Positions 1 to 7,180 of a stretch of 23,100 nucleotides of DNA are shown here, one piece after another. Below the pieces are notes generated by a model, which saw nothing but the letters and a program-made list of their open reading frames with translations, had not been told where the DNA came from and did no database searches. The position numbers and the translations under genes were made by a program. Each line of letters opens with the position of its first letter. Position 1 is the stretch's first letter. Origin of the DNA: Actinomycetota bacterium (lineage in GTDB: Bacteria; Actinomycetota; Rubrobacteria; Rubrobacterales; Rubrobacteraceae); assembly GCA_020200675.1 (NCBI GenBank), contig JAIVIG010000043.1:1-23100 (forward strand), written 5' to 3'.

Positions 1-156
1 GTCTCGCTTTACGGTGTCTTTGAACTCTTCTTCTTGGGTCAAGTCTTCCTCCTCACTCAACCCACAAACTACCAGACGTTGTCCAACAAGGAGCTTGCGT
101 CTACCGTGAAAGGCGAGTTGCCGGCACGCGACACAGCGGCTACGGACGCCTTGTAA
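1..156 (+). CDS. 3' end of an unidentified upstream gene
   Basis: Frame 1 is open from the window edge to a TAA at 154-156, giving 51 residues. It starts with a hydrophobic stretch (LYGVFELFFLGQVFLL) followed by a polar tail ending TDAL. Third codon positions are mostly G or C, which fits coding sequence, although the stretch is less GC-rich than the genes downstream. The hydrophobic part could be a membrane segment. I do not recognise the family, and the piece is too short to assign a function. The stop codon forms part of the -35 box of the rimP promoter. It could also be a chance open frame. Confidence 0.4.
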   Translation, partial: VSLYGVFELFFLGQVFLLTQPTNYQTLSNKELASTVKGELPARDTAATDAL

Positions 157-178
157 CCCTCATACTCTGCGGTATAAT
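151..178 (+). promoter_or_regulatory. Probable promoter of the rimP-nusA-infB operon
   Basis: TTGTAA (151-156), a 16-bp spacer and a perfect TATAAT (173-178) form a sigma70-type promoter just upstream of rimP. The predicted transcription start is near 185. A perfect TATAAT is rare by chance in sequence this GC-rich. Confidence 0.6.
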
Positions 179-196
179 TGGCATTGTTGTACTGGA

Positions 197-228
197 GCAA
201 GGGGTCTCTAGGGACCCGTTGCTTTTTT
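197..228 (+). terminator. Terminator-like hairpin in the rimP leader (possible attenuator)
   Basis: Arms 197-206 and 213-222 pair over ten positions with a single G-G mismatch around a 6-nt loop, and are followed directly by six T residues (223-228). This is the form of an intrinsic terminator. It begins only about 12 nt after the predicted transcription start, so it would act on the rimP-nusA transcript itself. It could instead simply end the upstream gene's transcript. Confidence 0.6.
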
Positions 229-255
229 AACGTCTCGAAACGGGGAGCGGTAAAA

Positions 256-693
256 ACGGCAAGGTTAGACAGACTTACGGAGGTTGTTGAGAGCGCGCTT
301 CCGGAGGGGGCGGAGCTCGTGGAGGCCCGCTTTTCCGGTGGGCCTCTTCTTACGCTGCTCGTGGACCGGGAGGACGGACCCGTGGACCACGAGTTTACCT
401 CCGAGGTTATCGGTCGGATCTCTCCGGTGTTGGACGACGAGGGGTACGACGGTCTCGTCGAGGTCTCTTCGCCGGGGTTGGATCGCCCGCTTACCAAACC
501 GGAGCACTTCGAGCGTTACGCCGGACACGAGGCGAAGGTGCGTACCGCCGAGCCCGTAGAGGGGCGGCGAAACTTTACCGGAACCATCGAGCGAACCAAC
601 GAGACGGGTTTTCTACTAAAACTCTCAGAGGATGCGGAGGTGGAGTTGCCGTTCGACTCCGTCGCACGCGCGAACCTCAAGGAGGACATATAA
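256..693 (+). CDS. rimP: Ribosome maturation factor RimP
   Basis: RimP assists late assembly of the 30S subunit. The protein has the family's two-domain layout: an N-terminal alpha/beta domain (LDRLTEVVESALPEG then the EARF strand), the conserved VSSPGLDRPL motif in the middle, and a C-terminal SH3-like barrel ending in VARANLKEDI. It directly precedes nusA, the usual order. The start is uncertain. The reading frame has TTG codons at 178, 184 and 187, but these overlap the -10 box or the expected transcript 5' end and precede a terminator-like hairpin. No ATG, GTG or TTG occurs near the expected N-terminus. ACG at 256 lies 8 nt after GGGGAG (242-247) and gives MARLDRL, 145 residues, a normal length. 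If conventional starts are required the gene runs from 178. Confidence 0.85.
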   Translation, partial: TARLDRLTEVVESALPEGAELVEARFSGGPLLTLLVDREDGPVDHEFTSEVIGRISPVLDDEGYDGLVEVSSPGLDRPLTKPEHFERYAGHEAKVRTAEPVEGRRNFTGTIERTNETGFLLKLSEDAEVELPFDSVARANLKEDI

Positions 694-697
694 CGAG

Positions 698-1819
698 ATG
701 AACACTGCATTACTATCGGCGCTGCACGAGATCGAGGTAGACAAGAACATCCCCTTCGAGACGGTGAAGGGTGTGCTGGAGGAGTCTCTGCTCGCGGCCT
801 ACGAGAACCGCGAGGGGGCGGTCGAGGGGGCCGAGGTGATCCTGGACCAGGAGACGGGCGATCTCCGGGTGATGAAGGAGGGCGACGACATAACGCCCCA
901 CGACTTCACCCGCATCGCCGCCCAGGTCATGCGCCAGACCTTCTACCAACGCCTCAACGAGATACACAACGAGCAGCTCCTCGAAGAATACGGGGGGCGA
1001 ATGGGTGACGTCGTTACCGGCATCGTCCAGCAGGCGCACCGGCGGATGACGCTCGTGGACCTGGGAAGGGTCGAGGCGCTGTTGCCCGCGAGCGAGCAAG
1101 TCCCCAACGAGCGCTACGAGAACGGGCAGCGGATCAAGGTGTATCTGCTGGAGATCCGGGAGCCCGGACGTGGCCCGAGCATGACGGTCAGTCGCCGACA
1201 CGAGGGCCTCTTGAAGGGCCTCTTCGAGCTCGAGGTGCCGGAGATCTACGATGGGCTCGTCGAGATAAAGGCCGTGGCTCGCGAGGCGGGTCTGCGCTCG
1301 AAGGTGGCGGTCTGGTCGAAGGAGTCGGGGATAGATCCGGTAGGCGCCTGCGTGGGACCTCGGGGGAGCCGCGTTCGCGCGGTCGTCTCCGAGCTTCGGA
1401 ACGAGAAGATAGACATCATCCAGTGGGACCCGGACCCGGCGCGCTTTATCGCCAAGGCGCTCTCGCCGGCGCGCGTTCGAGAGGTCTACCTGGACGACGA
1501 CGAGCAGCAGGCGGAGGTCATCGTGCCGGACGACCAGCTCTCGCTGGCCATCGGCCGGGAGGGCCAGAACGCCCGGCTCGCCGTGAAGCTCACCGACTGG
1601 AAGATAGACATAAAGCCCGAGAGCCAGGCCACGGAGTACGACGAGGAACTGGAAGAGGACTGGGAGCTCGAGGAGGACTCGGCGATGCACCGCTGCCGGG
1701 CCGTCCTCGCCAACGGCCGGAGGTGCCCGAACACGGCGCTGCCGGACTCCCTGTTCTGCGGCATCCCGTCGCACCAGGCCCAGGCCGCCGAGTTCGAGGG
1801 CCTGATAGAGGGTTCTTAG
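698..1819 (+). CDS. nusA: Transcription termination/antitermination protein NusA
   Basis: NusA binds RNA polymerase and nascent RNA and tunes pausing, termination and antitermination. The ATG at 698 follows the rimP stop by 4 nt, with AGGAGG at 680-685. The 373 residues comprise the N-terminal polymerase-binding domain (1-100), an S1 domain (about 103-170), KH1 with GPRG (about 190-260) and KH2 with GREGQNARLA (about 270-306), then an acidic linker. There are no C-terminal acidic repeats of the E. coli type. Instead the last 45 residues hold C333-x9-C343-x10-C354-x4-H359, a likely small zinc-binding motif. The gene ylxR, which commonly sits between nusA and infB, is absent. Assignment is firm; the role of the Cys/His tail is unknown. 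Confidence 0.95.
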   Translation: MNTALLSALHEIEVDKNIPFETVKGVLEESLLAAYENREGAVEGAEVILDQETGDLRVMKEGDDITPHDFTRIAAQVMRQTFYQRLNEIHNEQLLEEYGGRMGDVVTGIVQQAHRRMTLVDLGRVEALLPASEQVPNERYENGQRIKVYLLEIREPGRGPSMTVSRRHEGLLKGLFELEVPEIYDGLVEIKAVAREAGLRSKVAVWSKESGIDPVGACVGPRGSRVRAVVSELRNEKIDIIQWDPDPARFIAKALSPARVREVYLDDDEQQAEVIVPDDQLSLAIGREGQNARLAVKLTDWKIDIKPESQATEYDEELEEDWELEEDSAMHRCRAVLANGRRCPNTALPDSLFCGIPSHQAQAAEFEGLIEGS

Positions 1820-1830
1820 GGGGTTTATAG

Positions 1831-3544
1831 ATGAGCAAGCGAGTATACGAAATAGCCCGCGAGAGATCGCTGGAGACAAAAGAGGTAATGGACCGTCTGA
1901 GGAACGCGGGCGTGGAGGTCACGAACCACTTCGCCGTGGTCGATGACCCCGTCTACGACCAGGTCTTCGGCGGCGGCCAAAGCACCCAAACAGACGCCTC
2001 GGCCGAGGCGGAAGCCTCCGGCGACGGAGCCGGCAACGGACAACAGACTGCCGAGGCTCCCGCCGAGCGGCGGGACGGCCGAAGCGATGCAGGAAGAGAA
2101 GACAGCAGTCAGGGTCGAGCCGGGTGCGACGGTCAAGGATTTGGCGGATGCCCTGGGCGTGGCGCCGGCCCAGATCGTCAAGGTCCTCTTCTCGATGGGC
2201 GAGATGAGGACCGTTACGCAGACGCTCTCGACCGAGGAGATAGAGCTTATCGCCGAGGAGATGGACGTCGAGGTCGAGGTCGGGGCCATCGAGGAGCCCG
2301 TCGAGGCGGAGTTGCCCGAGGACGCGCCGGAGGACCTCATCGAGAAGCCGCCGGTGGTGACCGTCATGGGTCACGTCGACCACGGCAAGACCTCACTCCT
2401 GGACCGCATCCGGCAAGCCAACGTCCAAAGCGGCGAGGCCGGTGGGATTACGCAGCACATCGGCGCTTATCAGGTGGAGAGCGGGGGGAGAAAGCTCACC
2501 TTTATCGACACCCCGGGCCACGAGGCGTTCACCGAGATGCGCGCCCGTGGCGCCAAGGTAACTAACGTGGTGATCCTGGTCGTCGCTGCCGACGACGGGG
2601 TGATGCCCCAGACAGACGAGGCTATCGAGCACGCCCGGGCGGCGGAGGTTCCCCTGGTCGTTGCCCTCAACAAGATAGACGTCCCGAACGCCAACCCCGA
2701 CAGGGTGTACGCCGAGCTCTCCGAACGGGAGCTCGTGCCGGAGGCCTACGGCGGCGACACGGTGACGGTTCCGGTCTCGGCCAAGACCGGCGAGGGCATA
2801 GACGAGCTGTTGGAGAACGTCTTGATCGTCGCCGAGCTCGAGGACCTCAAGGCGAACCCGAACGCCCCCGCGAGCGGGTACGTGGTCGAGAGCGAGCGCG
2901 ATCCGGGCCGGGGTCCGGTCGCTACGCTGCTCGTCAACCGCGGCACGCTCCACCGGGGCGACACCGTGCTCGCCGGTACCGCCTACGGGCGCGTGAGAGC
3001 GATGCTCGACTACACGGGCAAGCGGATAAACGACGCCGGCCCCGGTGACCCGGTCGAGATACTGGGCCTCTCCGGCGTCCCCGAGGCGGGTACCCGCTTC
3101 GAGGTGATGGACCACGAGCGCACTGCCCGCGACCGGGCGCAGCAGGCCGAGGCCGCGTTGAGGCGCCAGGAGCTCGCCCAGGGCGGGACGCGGCGCACCC
3201 TCGAGGAGCTTCTCGGAGAGGGGGGCGTCCAGGATCTCAACCTCGTCGTCAAGGCCGACGTCGCCGGGAGCGTGGAAGCCCTCAAGGAGGCGCTCGCGAG
3301 GCTCTCCACCGAAGAGGTGCGGGTCAACATCGTGAGGAGCGGCGTCGGGGCGAGCACTGTCCGCGTTGTCCGAGACGGAACCGTTGTCTACGAGGGCAAC
3401 ATCGCCTCTTTGAGGCGCTTTAGGGACGACGTCCGCTCCGTCCGCTCCGACTTCGAGTGCGGCGTCGGCATCGAGAACTTCAACGACGTCAAGGAGGGCG
3501 ACGTCCTGGAGTTCTTCGAGGTCGTCGAGGTTCCGAGGGCATAA
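1831..3544 (+). CDS. infB: Translation initiation factor IF-2, frame-disrupted and internally shortened
   Basis: IF-2 is the GTPase that places initiator tRNA on the 30S subunit and promotes subunit joining. ATG 1831 starts an IF2_N domain (MSKRVYEIARERSLETKEV) in frame 1, followed by an Ala/Glu/Gly linker. The rest lies in frame 2: a second IF2_N region (from about 2095) and the G domain with GHVDHGKT (2369-2392), DTPGHE, NKID and SAKTGEGID, then domain II. The frame switch must lie within about 1990-2095. In addition, SGVGAS is followed directly by TVRVVRDG near 3350. Normal IF-2 has roughly 85 residues between these points (end of domain III and start of tRNA-binding domain IV). The coding span is about 570 codons. 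Since infB is essential, either the sequence is faulty or this IF-2 is very unusual. Confidence 0.9.
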
Positions 3545-3550
3545 GATCCT

Positions 3551-3832
3551 TTGTTCTGCGCCGTCAGGCTGGAGCTGGAGTTACCCTTCAGCTCCAGCCT
3601 CAAGGACAAACGCCAGACCCTGCGGTCCCTCAAGGACCGGCTGCGTCGCAAGAACGTCTCCGTGGTGGAGGCGGATCACCAGGATCTCTGGCAGCGGGCC
3701 ACAGTCGAGCTCGCGCTCGCCGGGACCGACCGACGGGCGCTAGAAGAGAAGCGCGAGGAGGTCAGGCGCGCGCTCCTGAACTACGAGGAGTTGGCGATAC
3801 TGGAGTGGCGGGAGGAGTTCGTCAAGCTATGA
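3551..3832 (+). CDS. DUF503 (YlxP-like) family protein
   Basis: This is a 93-residue protein with the DUF503 signature: a beta strand (FCAVRLELELP), then SLKDKRQTLRSLKDRLRRKNVSV, and a C-terminal EELAILEWREEF. YlxP-type proteins are typically encoded between infB and rbfA, exactly the position here, and have been linked to ribosome biogenesis. The molecular role is not established from sequence. TTG at 3551 is the only conventional start after the infB stop 7 nt upstream, and it places the N-terminus where the family begins. Its TGA stop overlaps the rbfA ATG (ATGA at 3829-3832), indicating translational coupling. Confidence 0.85.
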   Translation: MFCAVRLELELPFSSSLKDKRQTLRSLKDRLRRKNVSVVEADHQDLWQRATVELALAGTDRRALEEKREEVRRALLNYEELAILEWREEFVKL

Positions 3833-4194
3833 GCGGACGTACCCGCAAGGTCGAGTCACAGCTGAAAGAGATCGTGGGCGAGGAGGTAGGGGCGCTCTCG
3901 GACCCGCGTATCCAGGGCCTCGTTACGGTTACCGCCGTCCGCGTGAGCCCGGACCTCGCCACCGCCACTGTCTTCTACAGCGTCCTCGCGGACGAGGACC
4001 TCGAAGGTGCCCGCGAGGGGTTGCAGAGCGCGGCCGGACGCATCCAGGCCGCGGTCGGGGCGCAGACGCGCCTCAAGCGCACGCCGAGGCTCCACTTCGA
4101 GCCGGACCCGGTCGTGGAGAACGTAGAGAAGATCGAGGCAGCACTAAGAGACATCAGAGAGACGGGAGAAGATGCGGACGAGAACGAGAAATAA
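3829..4194 (+). CDS. rbfA: Ribosome-binding factor A
   Basis: RbfA is a small KH-like protein that binds the 30S subunit during 16S rRNA 5'-end maturation and cold adaptation. The 121-residue product starts MSGRTRKVESQLKEIV and carries the family features LSDPRIQGLVTVTAVRVSPDL and the helix-strand pattern around RLKRTPRLHFEPDP, then a charged tail. The ATG overlaps the stop of the DUF503 gene by 4 bp. The last 23 bases overlap the next gene, nrnA, so the three are probably translationally coupled. Nothing seems damaged. Confidence 0.93.
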   Translation: MSGRTRKVESQLKEIVGEEVGALSDPRIQGLVTVTAVRVSPDLATATVFYSVLADEDLEGAREGLQSAAGRIQAAVGAQTRLKRTPRLHFEPDPVVENVEKIEAALRDIRETGEDADENEK

Positions 4195-5155
4195 CACGAC
4201 GCGAGAGGTAGCGGACTTCCTGAAGGGCCTGGAAAAGGCCGCGGTTACCACCCACACCGGGGCTGACGGAGACGCCATCGGCTCCGCGGTCGCGCTCGTG
4301 TACCTCGTTCGTTCCCTCGGCGCCGAAGCGGTGTTCTGCCATGCCGAGCCCGTGCCGAACTACTTGCAGTGGCTCCTGCCCAACGAGCCCTTCGCGGAGT
4401 GCCCGCCGGATCACGACCTGCTCGTGGTCGACACCTCCCGAAGCGACCGGGTCGGCGTCACGCACGAGGGGATGCATCCCATCCGCCTCAACCTCGACCA
4501 CCACGAGGACAACCCGCTCTACGGCGAGTTTAACCTGGTGGACGCGAAGGCCGCGGCGAGCGCCCAGATCGTGGCGGCCCTCTACGCCGAGCTCGGCGTG
4601 CCCTTGGACAAGAGGAAGGCCGAGGCGATCTACACGGGCGTGGCGACGGATACCGGAGGTTTTCGTTTCCGCAACGTCTCCCCGGAGGCGCACGAACTGG
4701 TCGCCGACCTTCTGCGCGCCGGGGTTATTCCCGCCGAGGTCAACGATCGCATAAATCGAACCGGCACCGTGCAGCAACTGAACATCGTCGGTCTCAGCAT
4801 GGCGAACGCGGCCCGCTACGGCGAGGCCATAGTCTCCGTCGTGGACAGGAACGACTACGCGCGCACCGGCGCGACCGAGCTCGACTCGAAGGAGTCCATA
4901 GACCGCTTGAGGAACGTCGCGGGCGTCGAGATCGTGGCGCACCTGCGGGAGATAGAGGGCGGCACGAAGGCATCCTTGCGCTCCGAGAGCGTGGACGTCG
5001 GCGAGATCGCACGCCATTTCGACGGGGGTGGACACCGCCTTGCTGCTGGCTACACCACCCTGAAGCCGCCGCACGAAGCGAGGGAGGACCTTTTGGAGAT
5101 CCTGCGCGGCGTCGTGAACCTCGGCGAAGCCGATACCACCGGGGGCGCCGGATAG
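4172..5155 (+). CDS. nrnA: DHH-family oligoribonuclease / pAp phosphatase (NrnA-like)
   Basis: This 327-residue DHH-DHHA1 phosphoesterase is predicted to degrade 2-5-nt RNAs left by other RNases, and perhaps pAp. Motif I is HTGADGDAIGS (residues 28-38; the family usually has HxxPDGDAxGS). The DHH triad at 109-111 lies in LDHHEDN. The DHHA1 RNA-binding motif GGGHRLAAG starts at residue 285. Metal ligands appear intact. The ATG at 4172 overlaps rbfA by 23 bp and gives a normal length. Its position between rbfA and truB is a common one. It would complete the RNA decay path formed with PNPase, RNase J and RNase Y in the same window. Confidence 0.9.
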   Translation: MRTRTRNNTTREVADFLKGLEKAAVTTHTGADGDAIGSAVALVYLVRSLGAEAVFCHAEPVPNYLQWLLPNEPFAECPPDHDLLVVDTSRSDRVGVTHEGMHPIRLNLDHHEDNPLYGEFNLVDAKAAASAQIVAALYAELGVPLDKRKAEAIYTGVATDTGGFRFRNVSPEAHELVADLLRAGVIPAEVNDRINRTGTVQQLNIVGLSMANAARYGEAIVSVVDRNDYARTGATELDSKESIDRLRNVAGVEIVAHLREIEGGTKASLRSESVDVGEIARHFDGGGHRLAAGYTTLKPPHEAREDLLEILRGVVNLGEADTTGGAG

Positions 5156-5882
5156 CCGCGCCGGCCCTCTCCGGCGCGCTCCTCCTGGACAAGCCGTCCG
5201 GCATTACCAGCGCCCGGGCGGTCGCCCTGGTAAAGCGCTTGCTGCCGAAGGGGACCAAGATCGGGCACACCGGCACCCTGGACCCCCTTGCCTCCGGCCT
5301 CCTGGTCCTACTACCCGTGAGGCTCTCCGGCTCTTCACCGGAGAGATCCTTCAAACCCCGCCGATGGCCTCCGCCGTGAAGGTGGGGGGCGAGCGCCTCT
5401 ACAAAGCGCAGCGCCGCGGCGAGACCGTCCAGCGCGAGAGCCGCCCCGTCACGGTCCACGCCTTCGAGCTCCTCACCCTGGATCCGGCGACCGCCACCGC
5501 GACCTTCCGCGTCTCGTGCGGCAGCGGCACCTACGTCCGAACCCTCGTCTCCGACCTCGCCGCCTACCTCGACACCGGCGCCTACCTCACCACCCTCCGC
5601 CGCACCTCCGTAGGCCACATGACAATAGAAGACGCCACCACCCCCGAAGAACTTTCCCCCGAAACCTTGCATAAATGCATAATACAATCGAGGGAAGTGG
5701 TGGCGCATTTGTCGGGGGTGGAGGTCCCGGTAGGGGAGCGTGCAGGCGTGTGCAATGGGCGGCCGTTGGGGGCGTTCGGTTCTTTGGGGAGTTTTCGGGT
5801 CGAGGCCGGGGGGGAGTTGTTGGCGATCTACCGGGGTGAAGAAGACGGTGCCAGGGCGGAGGTCGTGTTGTGCAACCCGTAG
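5152..5882 (+). pseudogene. truB: tRNA pseudouridine-55 synthase TruB, internally deleted and frame-broken
   Basis: TruB converts U55 of tRNA to pseudouridine. The 5' part, in frame 1 from about 5152, reads SGALLLDKPSGITSARAV through HTGTLDPLASGLLVLL and holds the catalytic Asp of the GTLDP motif. It then runs into a TGA at 5377. The 3' part resumes in frame 3 at about 5317 (EALRLFTGEILQTPPMASAVKVGG) and continues to TAG 5880-5882. The roughly 60 residues normally between these blocks, including the KxYxxxxxLGxxTDTxDxxG segment, are missing. There is also no conventional start: the only candidate at the N-terminus is ATA 5152-5154, overlapping the nrnA stop. As read, no intact TruB can be made. 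The 3' end overlaps ribF. Confidence 0.75.
5678..5691 (+). other. CATAATACAWWCGA motif, copy 1
   Basis: CATAATACAATCGA lies inside the truB 3' part. It is preceded by an 8-bp direct repeat (TGCATAAA at 5668-5675, TGCATAAT at 5676-5683). The strand is C-rich and G-poor upstream and strongly G-rich immediately downstream. Two other copies occur at 19250 and 20077. The CATAAT could act as a -10 box, but I see no matching -35. Confidence 0.5.
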
Positions 5883-6787
5883 TCGTGGCTCTGGGGAACT
5901 TCGACGGGGTGCACCTCGGGCACCAGGCCGTGGTGAGGCGGGCGGTCGAGGAGGGGCATAAGCGGGGTTTGCGTTCCGTGGCGGCTACCTTCGATCCCCA
6001 CCCGCGGGCCGTTCTGTGGCCGGGGAACGAGCCCAAGCTGCTGACGACGCCGGAGGTGAGAAGGGAGCGGTTGCTCGGCTGCGGGGTAGACGAGGTACAT
6101 GAGATCCGGTTCGACCGCGAGCTCTCGAAGAAGAGCCCGCGGGAGTTCGTGTTGGAGGTGCTCGTCGGGAGGCTCAGCGCCGGGGTGGTGGTGGTCGGCG
6201 AGAACTTCCGTTTCGGCCACAAGGCGTCGGGAGACGTCGCGGAGCTCGGGCGGTGCATGCGAGAGGTGGGCGGGGAGGCGTATGCTGTCCCCATTTCGAA
6301 CGTGCTCGGGGAGGACATCAGCTCCACCCGCATTCGCAAGCTCGTCGCCACCGGCGAGGTGCGGGAAGCCGCGAGGCTTTTGGGGAGGCCGTACCTGCTG
6401 CGGGGCGAGGTGGTGGAGGGAGACAAACGCGGCCGCACTATAGGCTTCCCGACGGCCAACGTGCTCCCGGACGAGCGCGCCCTGGTGCCCGGGCGTGGTG
6501 TGTACGCCGGCTACGCGCGGGTGGGGAGAGAGTGTTATGGGGCGTGTACGAACGAGTGTTATGGGGCGTGTACGAACGTGGGCACAGCCCCCACCTTCGA
6601 CCGGCGGGATAGCAGGGTCGAGGCGTATCTGTTGGGCTACGGGGGGGACCTTTACGGCAAGGTGGTGGACGTCACCTTCGAAGAGCGCCTGCGGCCGGAG
6701 AAGCGATTCTCCGGGATCGGGGAGCTAAAAGAGCAGATAGCGCGGGACGTCGAGGAGGCCAGGAATTTTCTCGGCGAGGGTGCTTGA
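5870..6787 (+). CDS. ribF: Bifunctional riboflavin kinase / FAD synthetase
   Basis: RibF phosphorylates riboflavin to FMN and adenylylates FMN to FAD. The N-terminal nucleotidyltransferase domain shows GNFDGVHLGH (residues 9-18), ATFDPHP, GENFRFGH and the SSTRIRKL motif (about 150-158). The C-terminal flavokinase domain has GRTIGFPTANV (188-198) and NVGTAPTF, with GDLYGKVVDVTFEERLRPE near the end. The GTG start at 5870 overlaps the truB 3' end by 13 bp. Length (305) is typical. The unusual feature is an exact duplication of eight residues, ECYGACTN twice (221-236), just before VGTAPTF; relatives would need only one copy. Location after truB and before rpsO is the standard arrangement. Confidence 0.93.
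   Translation: MQPVVVALGNFDGVHLGHQAVVRRAVEEGHKRGLRSVAATFDPHPRAVLWPGNEPKLLTTPEVRRERLLGCGVDEVHEIRFDRELSKKSPREFVLEVLVGRLSAGVVVVGENFRFGHKASGDVAELGRCMREVGGEAYAVPISNVLGEDISSTRIRKLVATGEVREAARLLGRPYLLRGEVVEGDKRGRTIGFPTANVLPDERALVPGRGVYAGYARVGRECYGACTNECYGACTNVGTAPTFDRRDSRVEAYLLGYGGDLYGKVVDVTFEERLRPEKRFSGIGELKEQIARDVEEARNFLGEGA
6530..6577 (+). repeat. Perfect 24-bp tandem duplication inside ribF
   Basis: Bases 6530-6553 are repeated exactly at 6554-6577. The unit starts GAGTGTTATGGGG and ends GTACGAAC. It adds eight residues (ECYGACTN) in frame to the flavokinase domain. Perfect identity suggests a recent event, or an assembly artefact. Confidence 0.9.
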
Positions 6788-6858
6788 TGCATGTGGTAGC
6801 ATATATGTGACTAGAGAAACAGGTTGAGATAGTAAGAGAGCAAAGAGGAGCAAAGAAG

Positions 6859-7125
6859 TTGGCGGTAGTAGAGAACAGGAACGAAATAATCACGGAGTAC
6901 GCAACCCACGATGGCGACACGGGGTCGCCGGAGGTACAGGTCGCGCTGCTCACCAGCCGCATCCGGCACCTGACCGAGCACATGCGCGAGCACAAGCACG
7001 ATTTCCATTCAAGGCGGGGTCTCTTGCAGATGGTCGGCCAGCGTCGCCGGCTCTTGAAGTACCTGCAGAAAAAGGACGTCGAGCGTTACCGGAGCCTCAT
7101 AGGTAGGCTGGGCCTGCGCCGCTAG
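6859..7125 (+). CDS. rpsO: 30S ribosomal protein S15
   Basis: S15 binds the central domain of 16S rRNA early in 30S assembly and contributes to an intersubunit bridge. The 88-residue product contains the S15 core: DTGSPEVQVALLTSRIRHLTEHMREHKHDFHSRRGLL as four helices, with GQRRRLLKYLQKKD and a basic C-terminus (GRLGLRR). The TTG start at 6859 has GAGGAG at 6845-6850, 8 nt upstream. The 71-bp gap before it is relatively AT-rich and holds a possible extended -10 (TGGTAGCAT, 6794-6802) without a clear -35. The gene precedes pnp as in most bacteria. Confidence 0.96.
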   Translation: MAVVENRNEIITEYATHDGDTGSPEVQVALLTSRIRHLTEHMREHKHDFHSRRGLLQMVGQRRRLLKYLQKKDVERYRSLIGRLGLRR

Positions 7126-7134
7126 GCGTAGCCC
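7110..7134 (+). promoter_or_regulatory. Hairpin spanning the rpsO stop codon
   Basis: GGGC-C-TGCGCC (7110-7120) pairs with GGCGTAGCCC (7125-7134) around a GCTA loop, with one bulged C and one G-U pair. A stem-loop between rpsO and pnp is a known site of mRNA processing and pnp control in other bacteria. The same role here is inference. There is no T-run, so it is not a typical terminator. Confidence 0.45.
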
Positions 7135-7180
7135 GACGAGCTTTAGCTGCATTCTTAGAAGCACAGAGGAGAAAAAGAAT

